Part shown: positions 9,896-21,411 of the stretch, in pieces
Numbering within the stretch: the stretch's first letter is position 1
How the letters are laid out: every line of letters begins with the position of its first letter
Assembly: GCA_012934845.2 (NCBI GenBank)
Contig: WNNJ02003589.1
Span: 1-64,000, forward strand
Source of the DNA: Pomphorhynchus laevis
Taxonomy: Eukaryota; Acanthocephala; Palaeacanthocephala; Echinorhynchida; Pomphorhynchidae
DNA: 64,000 nucleotides
Direction: 5' to 3'
Notes under the pieces: model-generated
Seen by the model: only the letters and a program-made list of their open reading frames with translations
What the model was told of the DNA's origin: nothing
The model's database searches: none
Program-made: the position numbers and the translations under genes

Positions 9896-11936
9896 AGGTG
9901 AAGAACATTTACCAGGAATGGGATATGTTCAGATCCTCGCTTGCCAAAGCAACTGTGAAAAGTTGTGACTCGAAGTCATTAGGTGCTTGTCGTGGAGGAA
10001 ATACTCGAACTGCTTGGCGGACGCCAGCAGTTAGAGATTTTGTCCAATAGAAGAAGCTGGCTTATAAGGCAACTTTGTCAGATAAATCAGTGGAAGTTGT
10101 ATACAAGTACCGAAAAGCAAAAAGAGCTTCAGCTCCAGCAGTTACTGAAGCGAAGAAGGCGGCTTGGGAAAAGTTTGGAGAGCACTTAGAACTTGATTAT
10201 AGGTCAGCTTCAAAGATATTCTGGAGGACGATCAGGAACCTTCGTGTTGGAAAGCAGAAAACTCCTCAAACTATCTCCGACAAGACAGGATATATGCTGA
10301 CTGACATTGAAAAAAATTCTTGGTTGTTGGAAAGAGCATTTCAAGAGTCTCCTTAATCCGATGAATATGCCTTCACTTGTAGAAGTCGAGCCTTTAGAAC
10401 CAACGGAAGAGCTCATCACTCTGGAGGAGGTCATTGCTGTTGTTAAAAAACCGTAATGTCAAGTCTTCTGGAGTAGACGAGATTCGACCTGAAGTGTTAA
10501 AGGCTCTCGACGTTGTTGGCATGAAGTGACTAACACGGATCTTCAACGTTGCATTGAAGTCGGGCAAGATTCCAAATGAGTGGCGAACTGAGGTGGTGGT
10601 ACCAGTCTTTAAAAAAGGTGACCAAAGAGTATGTACCAATTATCAGGGCATCACTCTTCTTAGCCAAACTGGTAAGCTATTTGCTAGGATTCTTTAGTTA
10701 AGGATACGGTCTATAGCTGACAGACTGTTGCAAGAGGAACAATGAGGCTTTCGCCCAGGTCGTGGAACTACGGATCAGCTCTTTACTCTCTCAACTATCC
10801 TTGAACGGTCTTAGGAGTTCGCTCAATCGGTCTACATGTGTTTTGTAGATTTGGGGAAGGCGTTCGATTGAGTTCCGCGATAAAGGTTGTGGGAGGTTCT
10901 AAGAGAGTATGGAGTACCACACCATCTTCGGGTAACTGTGGTTTCTCTGTATGAACAAAGTATGAGTTGTGTTCGTGTTCTAGGTAGGAAGTCTGAATCA
11001 TTTTCAGTAGGCGTTGGGCTACGTCAGGGTTGCCCTGTCCGCACTTTTATTCCTTGTTTACATGGACAAAATTTCAAGACGAGCTGCTCTGACGGATGTC
11101 GATCTTCAGTTCGGTTCCACCAGGATATCATCTCTGCTTTTTGCAGATGGCGTTGTTTTGTTGGCTTCTTGTCCTGAGGACTTACAATGCCAACTAGATC
11201 GATTCACGATGGAATGCCAAGCGACAAGGATGTTGGTTAGTACCTCCGAGACTGTCTTTATGTGCTCGTCTCGGATTCAGTTGCCAATTTCAATCCGGAT
11301 TGGAGAAACGGTTCTTCCTGATGTGGTGGATTTTAAGTATCTTGGGGTATTGTTCTCGAGGGACGGCGGGAACATCAAGACGATTGAGAAGCGGATTTGT
11401 GCAGCTAAAGCAGCAATGCGTTTTTTGTACAGGTATGTCGTGGTGAAGCGGGAGTTGAGTATTCGAGTGAAGCTTTTGGTTTACCACGCAATCTTCGTTC
11501 CTATCTTAACCTATGGTCATGAACTTTCGGTTATGACCGAAAGGGTAATATCTTGGATACAGGTGACCGAAATGAGGTCTCTTCGCAGTGTGGCCGATCT
11601 TAGTCTTAGAGATAAGGTTAGGAATTCGGTCATCCGGGATGGACTCGAAGTAAAGTCGCTGCTTCTCTACCTCGAAGAAAGTCAGCTGAGGTGGCTAGGA
11701 CACGTTCTGAGGATGTATAGGAATCGCATTCCTTGAAGGGTTTTCCAGGCAGGACTCTCTGGAAAGAGACCTCGATGTAGACCTTGGTACAGGTGGAGAG
11801 ATCAAATCTCGAAACTGGCCGGAGACCACATTGGGCTATCTGAAAGAGAACTTTGGTCTGTCGCCCAGGATCGCGATGTCTGGAGTAGTTTGATTCGTGC
11901 ACTGCTTCCAAGACCAGACATCCGGACCAGTGGTTG
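9896..11936 (+). pseudogene. RTE-like reverse transcriptase and C-terminal tail
   Basis: The linker reads AKKAAWEKFGEHLELDYRSASKIFWRTIRNLRVGKQ (quoted here only as positions 10150-10260, key words WEKFGE, FWRTIR, GKQ). RT motifs follow: SGVDEIRPEVL (10.47 kb), VFKKGDQRVCTNYQGITLL (10.6 kb, restored by eye), FRPGRGTT, motif A with FVDLGKAFD (10.85 kb) and VGVGLRQGCP (11.0 kb). Motif C reads FADG at about 11139-11150 instead of the usual FADD, so a catalytic Asp is lost. The tail FKYLGVLFSRDGG, YGHELSVMTERV, LSLRDKVRNSVIRDG and LRWLGHVLRM runs to 11736 and continues decayed to 11936. Confidence 0.83.
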
Positions 11937-11945
11937 ACAGGAAAA

Positions 11946-12387
11946 ATATTGTATATTGTATGTTTTTCTTGTCAATAAATTTTTTTGATGTGAAATGTTA
12001 TTTTGAACCGAATGATTTACATTGTTCTGACTTTTTTTTATCGAATTTGCACTTCTGGCTTTTTCTCCAGATTTGTGTAAGAGTATAGGACGAATGTTCT
12101 TGATCCCAATTATCTAATGATTTGATGCATTTGCATCCGTGTAATTCCGATACAGTAATATTTAAGAGATCATCATGGTTGGCTGGCGATGGTTGAAAAT
12201 TGTTCTCACATGATACCATAGATGTATCAGATGATGATTGTCTAATTTGCTCAAAAGTATTTGTGATGAGAACATAAACAAAATTTGCAGTCAAATGACA
12301 TACCTTTCGAGCTCAAGTTCATTGATTTAAAAACCGTAATGTGTCCATACATCACAGCCAACTGTATCACATGAGACTTGTATTTCA
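11946..12387. other. Unassigned spacer
   Basis: AT-rich spacer between the RTE-like tail and LX-1. A 98-codon minus-strand frame (11998-12294) is Cys/Lys/Ser-rich with no motif I recognise. I leave it uncalled. Confidence 0.45.
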
Positions 12388-12439
12388 TAAAAAAAGATTT
12401 ATTTTAACGTGGCAAATGCGTGGCAGCGCATGCTTACAT

Positions 12440-15240
12440 GACCACAACAAAACAAAAATGTAAATCATGTGTCGATAAGGTGTGAACGAAGGAGGTGTTT
12501 GAATGTGATAAAAAAAGGGAGCGCAGCGGAGGTCGAGAGGGATTTAATGCCAGACAAGTGAGGCGTCTCATCGTAACTTTTCGATGAGACGAAAAGTCAC
12601 AAGAAGGCGGAGTTTGATGCGGATGTGGATGAAGGGCAAGGAGAGTTGGGCAAGATACGTGGATGTGTGGTCGAAGCGACGGAGACGAAAGAGCACTCGA
12701 ACGGCGGAGTTGGTTATTCGTTATAGGGGTAGGATGATGGATTTTGGAGAATAGGCGAATAGGCTAAGGCAGTAATTGATTGTAGGGAAAAGAAGCGAAT
12801 AAAGAAGAAACATACAAGAACGGAAGTCGATAATAGGGCGAATACGGCGGATGTCACGGAGAATCAAGTTAGACGAGCGGAACTTGTCACGGTCGAAGGG
12901 TTTAAGGGAAAGGTGATCATTGAAATGGAAGCCTAAGAAAGTGAGATTGTGTACTATGGGGATGATCGATGAGGCAAAAGATACAATATGATGAGATATG
13001 TTTGGTTTACGGGAAAGAATCCACATTATTTTGGACTTGTCAATGTTTAGAACGAGATGGGGATTGGAGAGACGTTTGTAGATAGAAGAAATACAGTTAG
13101 AGTCATAAAAGAAGAAAGACAGTTGGAGGCATAAATGCCGATATCGTGTATGCGATGTGCGGGTGCATGAGCATAGATGATGTCATCGGCGTATTGCATG
13201 ACGTTAAAGGAGAAAGGTTTGATAAACGAAGAGAGATCTCCAAGCAGAAGAGAGAAAAGCAGGGGACATATGACTTAACCTTGTGGGACCACGCAAAAAA
13301 AATAGGGATGGGAGGTGAGGATTATAAATTATAACAGACGTGAAAGGAACGGTCGGATAGATATGAGGCAAACCATGCTACGGATGAAGAAGAAACGCCG
13401 TAATCATAACGAAGGCGAGAAAGGAGGACGGAGTGGTCGACAATGTCGAAGGCGGAGGAGAGGTCCAGGGAGATGAGAACACTATATAGAGCCTTGTCTC
13501 GAGAAATGAGTAAGTCGTTGTAAACTTTCATGCAGGCGATTTCTGTGGAGTGATTTGAGCGGAAAGCGGATTTGAAAGGAGGGTACAGATTAAATGAGGA
13601 GAGATAAGCGTTGATCTGTATTAAGATGAGGCGTTCTAAGAGATTAAAAAGAGTAGGGAGTAATGAAATGGGGCGATAGCTTGAAGGAAGGGAGGTGTCG
13701 AGCGATTTTTTCTTAAGGAGAAGACGAACGATTGCGGATTTCCAGTGTGAAGGGAAGGTACGACTGCGGATGGAAGAGTGAAAAAAGGTTGTGAGAAAAG
13801 GGGATATCGATGAGCATATGGATTTAAGTATGTGGGTAGGCAGGAAATCGGCAGGTGAGGTTTTGCTGGGATGATACTTCGGAAGGTGAGACAGGGAGAA
13901 GATGAAAGAGTTTCGGAAGGATGAGGCTAGGCGGGGCAGAGTGGGATAGAATAGAGACCGGGGTGTTATAGAGCAACGTGGATACTTTGGTTTGGAGAAA
14001 TGACGAATAATAATGGGGATTGATGTTGCACGGCGAAAAGTAGCGAGCAAGGATTGAGTTAAAAGTATGTCATAGAGTCTTAGAGTTGAATTAAGTGATG
14101 ATTTTATGCTGCCAAAAGGAGTTGCATTTGGAACGTAGTATGTGGAGATGAGACCGTCGATGAGCAAGATAGGTATCACGGAAAGACGGAGTGATCGAGC
14201 GGAAATCTCTTCTGAGAGAGCGGTGATAGACTCGAAAAGCATGGCGGAGTCGACGCTTTGAGAGTAGGCACTGGATGTCCAACCATGGGACACGGTGCAA
14301 GCGACGGTGTGGGTGAGTCTTGAAGGGCAAGAGAAGATCGAGAATGGGTGTGAGTTCATAGTCGAAAAAAGGCGAGATCGTGAGGTGAAGAATATGTTAT
14401 TGTGGGATAGGATAGAGGCGATTTGAGTAAGGTAGAGCGGAGAAGGAAGAGGTCAAGATTTCTCCAAGAGCGACGTAGGATTGTAGGTGTGTAAAGAGGG
14501 GTGTGGTGGTGAGTGAGATCAAGGGTGACGAGAAAGTGATCGGATAGACCAGGATCGCAAATGGACAGTGAGGTGTAGGCAGCAAAATGATCGGGAACAG
14601 CGATGATGTCGTGTGCCCAAGAAGGATATGTGTGGGGGGCAGTGGAGATGGGTTTGTAGTTATAGTTGGATAGAATGTTGATGAACTGGATGGACTCGGT
14701 GGAAGAGGGGCGGTCGAGGCGGATGTTGAAGTCGCCAAGAACGATTGAAGGGATTGAGGACAAAGAACAATGAGACAGAAGGTCAGCGAGTTCGGTAAAA
14801 AATAAGGAGGTAGGAGCTGATTAACCAGGACGGTATACAATGGCGAGATCTAAAGTTATCGGGTTAGAAGAACGTCAAGTGAGCAGTTCAAAAGTGCAAG
14901 GACTGAAAGGGGAAGTGATTTTGCGAATAGACGCGGGGTGACGGGCGAATGCGACAATGCCGCCATGATTACAGAATTTAGAAGGGAATTTGCTGAGGGG
15001 CGAGCGGATTCGACTAGTGGTCAACCGGCAGAGAGCAAACAGCGGATGGAGAGGTCGTCAGAATCGGAGTGCCAGGATTCGCTAAGGCGGAAAATATCGA
15101 TGGATTGCTTGGTGAATAGGTTGAGGATGAGATCGGATTTATTGAGAATAGATCTAGTGTTGAGGAGCTCGAGGCGGAAACCGTGTGTGGTGGGTGATTG
15201 GGGCTAGTGATGAAGACACATAGGGGAGATGGAGCGCCAT
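12440..15240 (-). pseudogene. LX-1 ORF2 (endonuclease-RT), disrupted
   Basis: Fragments match the intact LX-1 ORF2 along its length. Endonuclease words include LGDFNIRLDRPSS (about 14.72 kb). RT words include SSYRPISLLPTLFNLLERL, AFRSNHSTEIAC and LDLSSAFDIVDH (13.4-13.7 kb), ending before the fingers-palm junction. The YADD region near 13.18 kb sits in a stop-rich stretch, and the C-terminal piece reads FLGFHFNDHLSLKPF. Frameshifts near 14840, 14360, 13320 and 13030 inactivate it. Confidence 0.85.
12564..12591. repeat. Palindrome at an LX-1 internal deletion
   Basis: CGTCTCATCG (12564-12573) and CGATGAGACG (12582-12591) flank an 8-nt loop. Compared with the copy at 17.6-21.5 kb, about 140 bp of ORF2 C-terminus are missing exactly here, and the left arm is inverted extra sequence. 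Confidence 0.75.
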
Positions 15241-16142
15241 CGAATTTTCGGGCGGGTGCGGACAACTTGAAAATTTCCGTCGATGCTTCGGATGGAGAGA
15301 GATGTTTCGCCCTTTTCCTCGCGACGGCGTTTTTCGATGTGGGCAGATGAGAGTTGAGCGATTTCGGAGGGATGCTATCGGGGAAAATGCGAGTGGTTGA
15401 AGATGAAATGAGTTTGAATCGTGGGGAGAGGACAGAAGACGTGTGAGAGCAATGCTTGAAAACAATTTTTTGGAGAGGGGTTTAGAAGGGTTAGATTGAG
15501 AAGATTTATTTAGGCGGATGAATGCGACAGGAGAGATGTTGTTGAAAAAGGATTGTTTATCCGCAGGAACAAGAGACGAGAAAATAGATGTGAATGCGGA
15601 AACATTGTGGTCGAGACGTGCTTGTGGAGATAAAGAGGTGGAAGGAGTGATATTAGTGACGATGACACAACGATCGCGAGATGGAATGCGTTTTCGTAAT
15701 GGAGGACGGGTAACGTGAGTTGATGAGATCACGATAGGAGAGCTGGGAGTTGAGGATATCAAGGGAGTAGATTTGACAGGGGAAGACAAAGATGCTTTGG
15801 ATAATATAGAGGGTGGTGAGCGACGTGAGAAAAGGTTTTGAGTGGAAGGATTGTGGAGGTTGGTGGAGATGATTTTGATTGAGGGATGTGGGTTATTGAG
15901 AAACGAGACAGAAGGGAAGATACGAGGGGGTGTCGGGAAGTGAAGACATGGGATTAGAAGTGCATGTGATGCAGGATCAGTGGGTTTACAAAGGATATCA
16001 TAAACGACTGGGTGGTTTGAGTGGACACGTTGGAGGTTGATATGTTCTTATGGGAGAGGTCGCGTATGAGTTTGTTGGCACAAAATCCGCATAGGAAGTC
16101 TTCTTTAGACTTACTGCTGTCGCATGTGATTGTAAACTTCAC
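15154..16142 (-). pseudogene. LX-1 ORF1 (zinc motif plus RNA-binding-like core), disrupted
   Basis: The N-terminal piece (15954-16142) reads CDSSKSKEDFLCGFCANKLI, the counterpart of the Cys-rich motif in the intact LX-2 ORF1. After a gap, 15154-15789 carries PPLRKRIPSRDRCVIVTNI, the start of the basic core shared by all LX ORF1s. It then shifts frame near 15.47 kb, so the end of the core is read in other frames. ORF1 proteins of LINEs package element RNA. This copy cannot make one. Confidence 0.8.
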
Positions 16143-16200
16143 TACTGTTTCATAAACTCCAGTACTGTTGCAACATTATTATACTTCACTTGTCTAATTT

Positions 16201-17543
16201 TAATGTTCTTTTTGACCATTTCGAAATTCAATTCAAATGTAATAGTAAAGTTTGCATATTTTTATATTGTATGTTTAAGCTCTTAAATTGTTTTGTTTGT
16301 GTATATTTATAACCAGTCTATAACCAGTATATATTGTAATCAGTTTAATAATCAGAACTTTTTAATACACCTTTTTGGTTAATAATATCCAAACTAGTAG
16401 TGAGTAGATGACAAACAGTAGAGGTGTAGATAATAACATTCACATACATGTATATATATTAGGATTTCAGTAGCATATATTACTGTTCAGATGCTCACAC
16501 TTCAAGAATATTAAATTTACATCACTTTTTACATTAAATTAAGATGAATTAAAACTGCTATGACTTTTTATGAATGAATAATAAATAATATACTTATATT
16601 GTAATAAGATACACTAAATAATCAAATTTCATCAAGGAAAATACGCCATTAGCATGTATTTGACCCCGCTAGAATATCGGTTGATGAAAAATGGCCGAAA
16701 CATAATAACATAGCAGTTCATCCCGATGACCTCTAATAATTATTCTGATAAATCGTCTGTTATTTATTAGTCAATTCGTAATCATTGACTTTTATCTTAA
16801 ATTTAAATTTTCACTTGATATGAATTATATAAAATTCTTTATAGCAATTATTTATTATTTATAATTATTTAATTTTTATAATTAATTAATTATTTAATTA
16901 TTTTTTACCCTGTACCCAGCCTGTACGAGCTCTACGCTCTTTTGCTGCTGTTCTATTTAATAATAATTTATTTAATTATTAAAATTTTATTTAGCGTTAT
17001 TTTTTAACTTATAAAATAAAATACGTAGACATTTATCTGATCTGATAATCAAATTGGCGACTTGTTACATGTTTATTTTTTCAAAGAACTAAAATAAATT
17101 TTATATGGTATCACACGTGTTAGTACCTAAGGAGAATATATAAAAAGAATAAATATTAATCCGTTCACTAAACTTTTAGAATATATAAAAAATTTCATCC
17201 GATAAAAAAGGCATTTTTCGATTTAATTTATTTTGAAATTTTCGAGTAGTAAGGATGAAGAATGGCGAATAGAGGAATAATGAGGAAGGAAAGTTGAAAA
17301 GTGAGAAGGGGGAAGGGAAAAGAGGAAATTGGAATGTATAGGAATGGGCAGACGAATAAAATGAAGTTGAATGGTGAAGGAGAGGAATGAAGGAGATATA
17401 GAGTTGGAAGTTTAATGTAATTAAACTATTTTTGAAATAAATATATGCGATAAATGTGCTTGATAAAGTGAATAAGTCAGAAACTAATGTCAAACATGGC
17501 TCATAGTACCAACTAATATTAGTACTTAAATTTTATAATTAAA
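16201..17543. repeat. AT-rich DNA containing a dispersed repeat shared with 48.6-49.4 kb
   Basis: No coding signal. The part 16560-17040 shares long phrases with 48640-48900, for example ACTAAATAATCAAATTT, TATTTATAATTATTTAATT and AAAATACGTAGAC. A middle block at about 16650-16790 (CGAAACATAATAACATAGCAGTT then GATGACCTCTAATAATTATTCT) is found again in two diverged copies at 49120-49210 and 49255-49350. It may be an unclassified non-autonomous element. Confidence 0.55.
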
Positions 17544-17578
17544 GGTTGCAAATGGTCATTTTATGACCATTTGCAACC
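17544..17578. repeat. Perfect 16-bp palindrome at the 5' edge of LX-1
   Basis: GGTTGCAAATGGTCAT (17544-17559), loop TTT, then ATGACCATTTGCAACC (17563-17578). The right arm runs straight into the open LX-1 ORF1 frame, so the left arm looks like an inverted copy of the truncated element's first bases. Confidence 0.85.
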
Positions 17579-18518
17579 CAGTATTTCTTTTGTCGTATCA
17601 GATAAATCACCTTACATTTCTACCCCTCCTTGCGTTTCTACGTCATCATCAGATAATCCATTATCAGATAATCTGAAGGAGCCGCAAATTGTATCGCAGC
17701 AAGATGGATTTTGTCAAGTTTATGATAAATCTACCGATACAGTGACGGAGCCGCAAATTGTTACAACTAATGTATGTTCACTCCCCGACACCCCACGTCC
17801 CGTCCTTCCTGTCTCGTTTCTCAATAACTTGCATCCATCAATCAAAATCACCTCCACCAGCCTCCACTATCCTTCCACTCATAACCTTTCCTCACATCGC
17901 TTGCCACCCGCTTTATTATCATTATCCTCTATGTCTCCCGTCGTCAAACCAAATCCCTCCAAATCATCAACTGCCAGCTCTTCTATCGTGATCTCACCTA
18001 CTCACGTCAGTCGTCCTCCTTTACGGAAGCGCTTTGCTTCTCGCGATCGTTGCGTCATTGTTACTAATATCACGCCTTCTAACTCCTTATCTCCACAAGC
18101 ACGTCTGGACCACGATGTTTCCGCCTTCAGATCCATCCTCTCGTCTATTGTTCCTGCGGATAAACCATCCTTTTTCAAGGACATTTCTCCAGTCGCATTC
18201 ATCCGTCTAAACAAATCTTCTCAATCTAATCCTTCCCAGCCCCCTCTCCTAAAAATTGTTTTCAAGCATCGCTCTCACGCGTCTTCTGTCCTCTCTCAAC
18301 GATTCAAACTCATGTCATCTTCAACCACTCGAATTTTCCCCGATCGCGCCCCTTCCGAAATCGCTCAAATCTCTTCAGCCCGCATCGAAAAACGTCGTCG
18401 CGAGGAAAACGGCGAAACTTCACTCGCCATCCGAAACATAGACGGAAATTTTCAAATTGTCCACACCCGTCCAAAAATTCGATGGCGCTCCATCTCTCCT
18501 ATGTGTCTTCTCCACTAG
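17571..18518 (+). CDS. LX-1 ORF1 protein, N-terminally truncated
   Basis: The frame is open for 315 codons but begins with TTG at the palindrome. The first ATG lies only at about residue 120, so the real start is lost with the 5' end. The N-terminal half is Ser/Thr/Pro-rich and disordered-looking. The C-terminal half is a basic conserved core: PPLRKRFASRDRCVIVTNI, a segment with DVSAFRSIL, then VAFIRLNKSS, LLKIVFKHRSHAS, RIFPDRAPSEIAQ and ETSLAIRNIDGNF, ending WRSISPMCLLH. This core is the one seen in CR1-type ORF1s of flatworm LINEs, probably RNA-binding. The last 37 bases overlap the ORF2 start in another frame. Confidence 0.8.
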   Translation: MQPSISFVVSDKSPYISTPPCVSTSSSDNPLSDNLKEPQIVSQQDGFCQVYDKSTDTVTEPQIVTTNVCSLPDTPRPVLPVSFLNNLHPSIKITSTSLHYPSTHNLSSHRLPPALLSLSSMSPVVKPNPSKSSTASSSIVISPTHVSRPPLRKRFASRDRCVIVTNITPSNSLSPQARLDHDVSAFRSILSSIVPADKPSFFKDISPVAFIRLNKSSQSNPSQPPLLKIVFKHRSHASSVLSQRFKLMSSSTTRIFPDRAPSEIAQISSARIEKRRREENGETSLAIRNIDGNFQIVHTRPKIRWRSISPMCLLH

Positions 18519-21379
18519 TCTCTTTCGCCACAGCACACGGTTTCCGCCTCGGTCTCCTCAACACTAGATCTATTCTCAATAAATCCGATCTTATCCTCAA
18601 CCTATTCACCAAGCAATCCATCGATCTCTTCTGCCTCACCGAATCCTGGCACTCAGATTCCGACGACCTCTCCATTCGCCGTCTGCTCTCTGCCGGTTGC
18701 TCCCTAGTCGAATCCGCCCGCCCCCTCAGCTCATGCCCTTCTAAATCCTCTAATCATGGCGGCATCGTCGCATTCGCGCGTCACCCAGCGTCTCTTCGCA
18801 AAATCAATCCCCCTTTCAGTCCTTGCTCTTTTGAATTGCTCACTTGTCGTTATTCTAACCCGATCACTCTAGATCTCGCCATTGTATACCGTCCTGGTTC
18901 ATCAGCTCCTACAGCCTTATTTTTTACCGAACTCGCTGACCTCCTTTCTCATTGTTCTTTGTCCTCAATCCCTTCACTCGTTCTAGGCGACTTCAATATC
19001 CGCCTAGACCGCCCCTCTTCCACAGATTCCATCCGCTTCATCAACATTCTATCCAACTACAATTACAAACTAATCTCCACTGCCCCCACACATATACTTG
19101 GCGGGGCACTCGACATCATCGCTGTCCCCGATCATTTTGCTGCCCACACCTCACTGTCCATCTCTGATCCTGGTCTATCCGATCACTTTCTTATCACCCT
19201 TGATCTCGCTCGCAACCACACCCCTCCTCACACACCTACAATCCTACGTCGCCCTTGGAGAAATCTTGACCTCTCCCTTCTCCGCTCTGCCTTACTCAAA
19301 TCGTCTCTATCATTACCCACAATAACATATTCATCTCCTCACGATCTCGCCTTTCTTTTCGACTCAGAACTCACATCCACTCTCGATATTATCTTGCCCT
19401 TCAAGTCTCACCCACACCGTCGCTTGCACCGTGCCCCATGGTTTGACATCCAATGCCTACTCTCAAAGCGTCGACTCCGCCATGCTTTTCGAGTCTATCA
19501 CCGCTCTCTCAGACGCGATTTCCGCTCGATCACTCCGTCTTTCCGTGATTCCTATCTTGCTCTTCGCCGGTCTCATCTCAACCTACTACGTACCAAATGC
19601 AACTCCTTCTGGCAGCATAAAATAATCACTTCATTCAACTCTAAGACTCTCTGGCATACTTTTAACTCAATCCTGGCTCGTTCCTCTACGCCTTGCAACA
19701 TCAATGCTAATGATTATTCGTCATTTCTCCAGACTAAAGTATCCACGCTGCTCTCTCACACCCCGGTCTCCATCCTATCCCACTCTGCCCAGTCTACTCT
19801 CATCCTTCCCGAACTCTTTCATCTTCTCCCTGTATCACCTACAGAAGTATCATCTGTCCTCATGTCCTTGCCCAACAAAACCTCACCTGCCGATCCCCTG
19901 CCTACCCACATATTAAAATCTATATGCTCATCGATATCCCCATTTCTCACAACCTTGTTTAACTCGTCCATCCGCAGTCGTATCTTCCCTTCACACTGGA
20001 AATCCGCAATCGTTCGTCCCCTCCTTAAGAAACAATCGCTCGACCCCTCCCTTCCTTCTAGCTATCGCCCCATTTCACTACTCCCTACTCTTTCTAAGCT
20101 CTTAGAACGCCTCATCTTAATACAAATCAACGCTTATCTCTCCTCATCCAATCTGTACCCTCCTTTCCAATCCGCTTTCCGCTCTAATCACTCGACAGAA
20201 ATCGCATGCATAAAAGTGTACAACGACTTACTCATTTCTCGAGACAAGGCTCTATATAGTGTTCTCATCTCCCTGGACCTCTCCTCCGCATTCGACATTG
20301 TCGACCACTCCGTCCTCCTTTCTCGCCTTCGTTATGATTACGGCTTTTCTTCCTCCTCCGTAGCTTGGTTCGCCTCATATCTATCCGACCGTTCCTTTCG
20401 CGTCTGTTCTAATTCATCATCCTCCCCTCCCATCCCTATTTTTTGCGGGGTTCCACAAGGTTCAGTCCTAGGTCCCCTGCTTTTCTCTCTTTTGCTTGGC
20501 GATCTCTCTCCATTTATCAAACCTTACTCCTTTAACGTCATGCAATACGCCGATGACATTCTAATCTATGCTCATGCACCCGCACATCGCATACACGACA
20601 TCGCCATTTCTGCCTCCAACTGTCTCTCTTCTATCTACAAGCGTCTCTCCAATCTCCATCTCGTTCTAAACGCCGAAAAGTCCAAAATAATGTGGATCCT
20701 TCCCCGTAAACCAAGCATATCTCCTCCCATTGTATCTTTTGCCTCATCGATCATCCCTGTAGTCCACAATCTCACTTTCTTAGGCTTCCATTTCGATGAT
20801 CACCTTTCCCTTAAACCCTTCGTCCGTGACAAGGTCCGCTCATCTAACTTAATTCTTCGTGACATCCGCCGTATCCGCCCCCTTATCGACTTCCGTTCTT
20901 GTATGTCTCTTCTTTCATCGCTTCTTTTCCCTAAAATCGATTACTGCCTTAGCCTTTTCGCCAATTCTCCAAAATCCATCATCCTACCCCTACAACGAAT
21001 AATCAACACCGCCGTTCGAGTGCTCTTTCGCCTCCGTCGCTTCGACCACACATCCACATATTTTGCCCAACTTTCCTGGCCCACCATCCACATCCGCATC
21101 AAACTCCGCCTTCTTCTCATTACTTTTCGTCTCATCGCTGTCGGCTCCCCATCGTTCATCAACCTTCCTTTCTTAGACGATACTCGCCCCACCTCGCTAT
21201 CGCTTCGTTCCTGTCATACCCTCTTACTCCACGTTCCTAATTACTCCAACAACTACGGTCTCCGATCCTTCCTCGTCGCCGCCTCACTCGCCTGGAATCA
21301 ACTCCCTCTCGACGTCCGCCGCGCTCCCTCTTTTATCACATTCAAACACCTCCTCCGTTCACACCTTCTCGACGCCTGA
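18482..21379 (+). CDS. LX-1 ORF2: endonuclease-reverse transcriptase, intact
   Basis: The 965-residue frame starts at ATGGCG inside the ORF1 end and stops with TGA. The APE-type endonuclease occupies about residues 1-240: TRSILNKSD, LTESWHSD near residue 50, GDFN at 169-172, and SDHF at 233-236. The RT follows: SYRPISLLPTLSKLLERL (about 523-540), AFRSNHSTEIAC, motif A SLDLSSAFDIVDH with catalytic Asp at 599, GVPQGSVLGPLLF (about 655), and motif C YADD at 689-692. The C-terminus has FLGFHFDDHLSLKPF and WNQLPLDVR, typical of CR1/L2 elements. All catalytic residues that I can place are intact, so ORF2 could still act, although the copy lacks the full 5' region. Confidence 0.95.
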   Translation: MALHLSYVSSPLVSFATAHGFRLGLLNTRSILNKSDLILNLFTKQSIDLFCLTESWHSDSDDLSIRRLLSAGCSLVESARPLSSCPSKSSNHGGIVAFARHPASLRKINPPFSPCSFELLTCRYSNPITLDLAIVYRPGSSAPTALFFTELADLLSHCSLSSIPSLVLGDFNIRLDRPSSTDSIRFINILSNYNYKLISTAPTHILGGALDIIAVPDHFAAHTSLSISDPGLSDHFLITLDLARNHTPPHTPTILRRPWRNLDLSLLRSALLKSSLSLPTITYSSPHDLAFLFDSELTSTLDIILPFKSHPHRRLHRAPWFDIQCLLSKRRLRHAFRVYHRSLRRDFRSITPSFRDSYLALRRSHLNLLRTKCNSFWQHKIITSFNSKTLWHTFNSILARSSTPCNINANDYSSFLQTKVSTLLSHTPVSILSHSAQSTLILPELFHLLPVSPTEVSSVLMSLPNKTSPADPLPTHILKSICSSISPFLTTLFNSSIRSRIFPSHWKSAIVRPLLKKQSLDPSLPSSYRPISLLPTLSKLLERLILIQINAYLSSSNLYPPFQSAFRSNHSTEIACIKVYNDLLISRDKALYSVLISLDLSSAFDIVDHSVLLSRLRYDYGFSSSSVAWFASYLSDRSFRVCSNSSSSPPIPIFCGVPQGSVLGPLLFSLLLGDLSPFIKPYSFNVMQYADDILIYAHAPAHRIHDIAISASNCLSSIYKRLSNLHLVLNAEKSKIMWILPRKPSISPPIVSFASSIIPVVHNLTFLGFHFDDHLSLKPFVRDKVRSSNLILRDIRRIRPLIDFRSCMSLLSSLLFPKIDYCLSLFANSPKSIILPLQRIINTAVRVLFRLRRFDHTSTYFAQLSWPTIHIRIKLRLLLITFRLIAVGSPSFINLPFLDDTRPTSLSLRSCHTLLLHVPNYSNNYGLRSFLVAASLAWNQLPLDVRRAPSFITFKHLLRSHLLDA

Positions 21380-21411
21380 TTCACAGTTTTGTTTTTGTTG
21401 TGGTCATGTAA

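Larger units (their letters stand above)
8950..11945 (+). mobile_element. RTE-like LINE, decayed but long
   Basis: A single ORF encoding endonuclease plus RT can be followed across about 3 kb in broken frames. The element begins near the words resembling LNVECHLAAGKEPE (about 9.05 kb) and ends shortly after the last coding phrase RPDIRTSG at about 11936. A short TTTTT/AT-rich tail follows. There are more than ten frameshifts or stops, so the copy is dead. The protein layout (APE endonuclease, RT, then a tail with LRWLGHVLRM) fits the RTE group. Confidence 0.82.
12388..16200 (-). mobile_element. LX-1 LINE, nearly full-length but broken copy
   Basis: Minus-strand LX-1 with its 3' end at about 12388 (AATAAATC-type tail, degenerate hairpin near 12418-12433) and its 5' end somewhere near 16.15-16.2 kb. 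It is the only LX-1 copy here that keeps the ORF1 N-terminal zinc motif (15954-16142). ORF1 core (15154-15789) and ORF2 pieces (14840-15240, 14356-14840, 13322-14359, 12721-13026) are present but shifted in frame. A deletion of about 140 bp near 12564-12591 carries an inverted filler. Confidence 0.9.

Noticed and set aside
11998-12294. 98-codon minus-strand frame rich in Cys and Lys
   Set aside because: No zinc spacing or family match that I can defend. Left as an unassigned spacer.
17176-17493. 105-codon minus-strand frame rich in Phe, Leu and Ser
   Set aside because: It reflects a purine-rich plus strand and has no motif.
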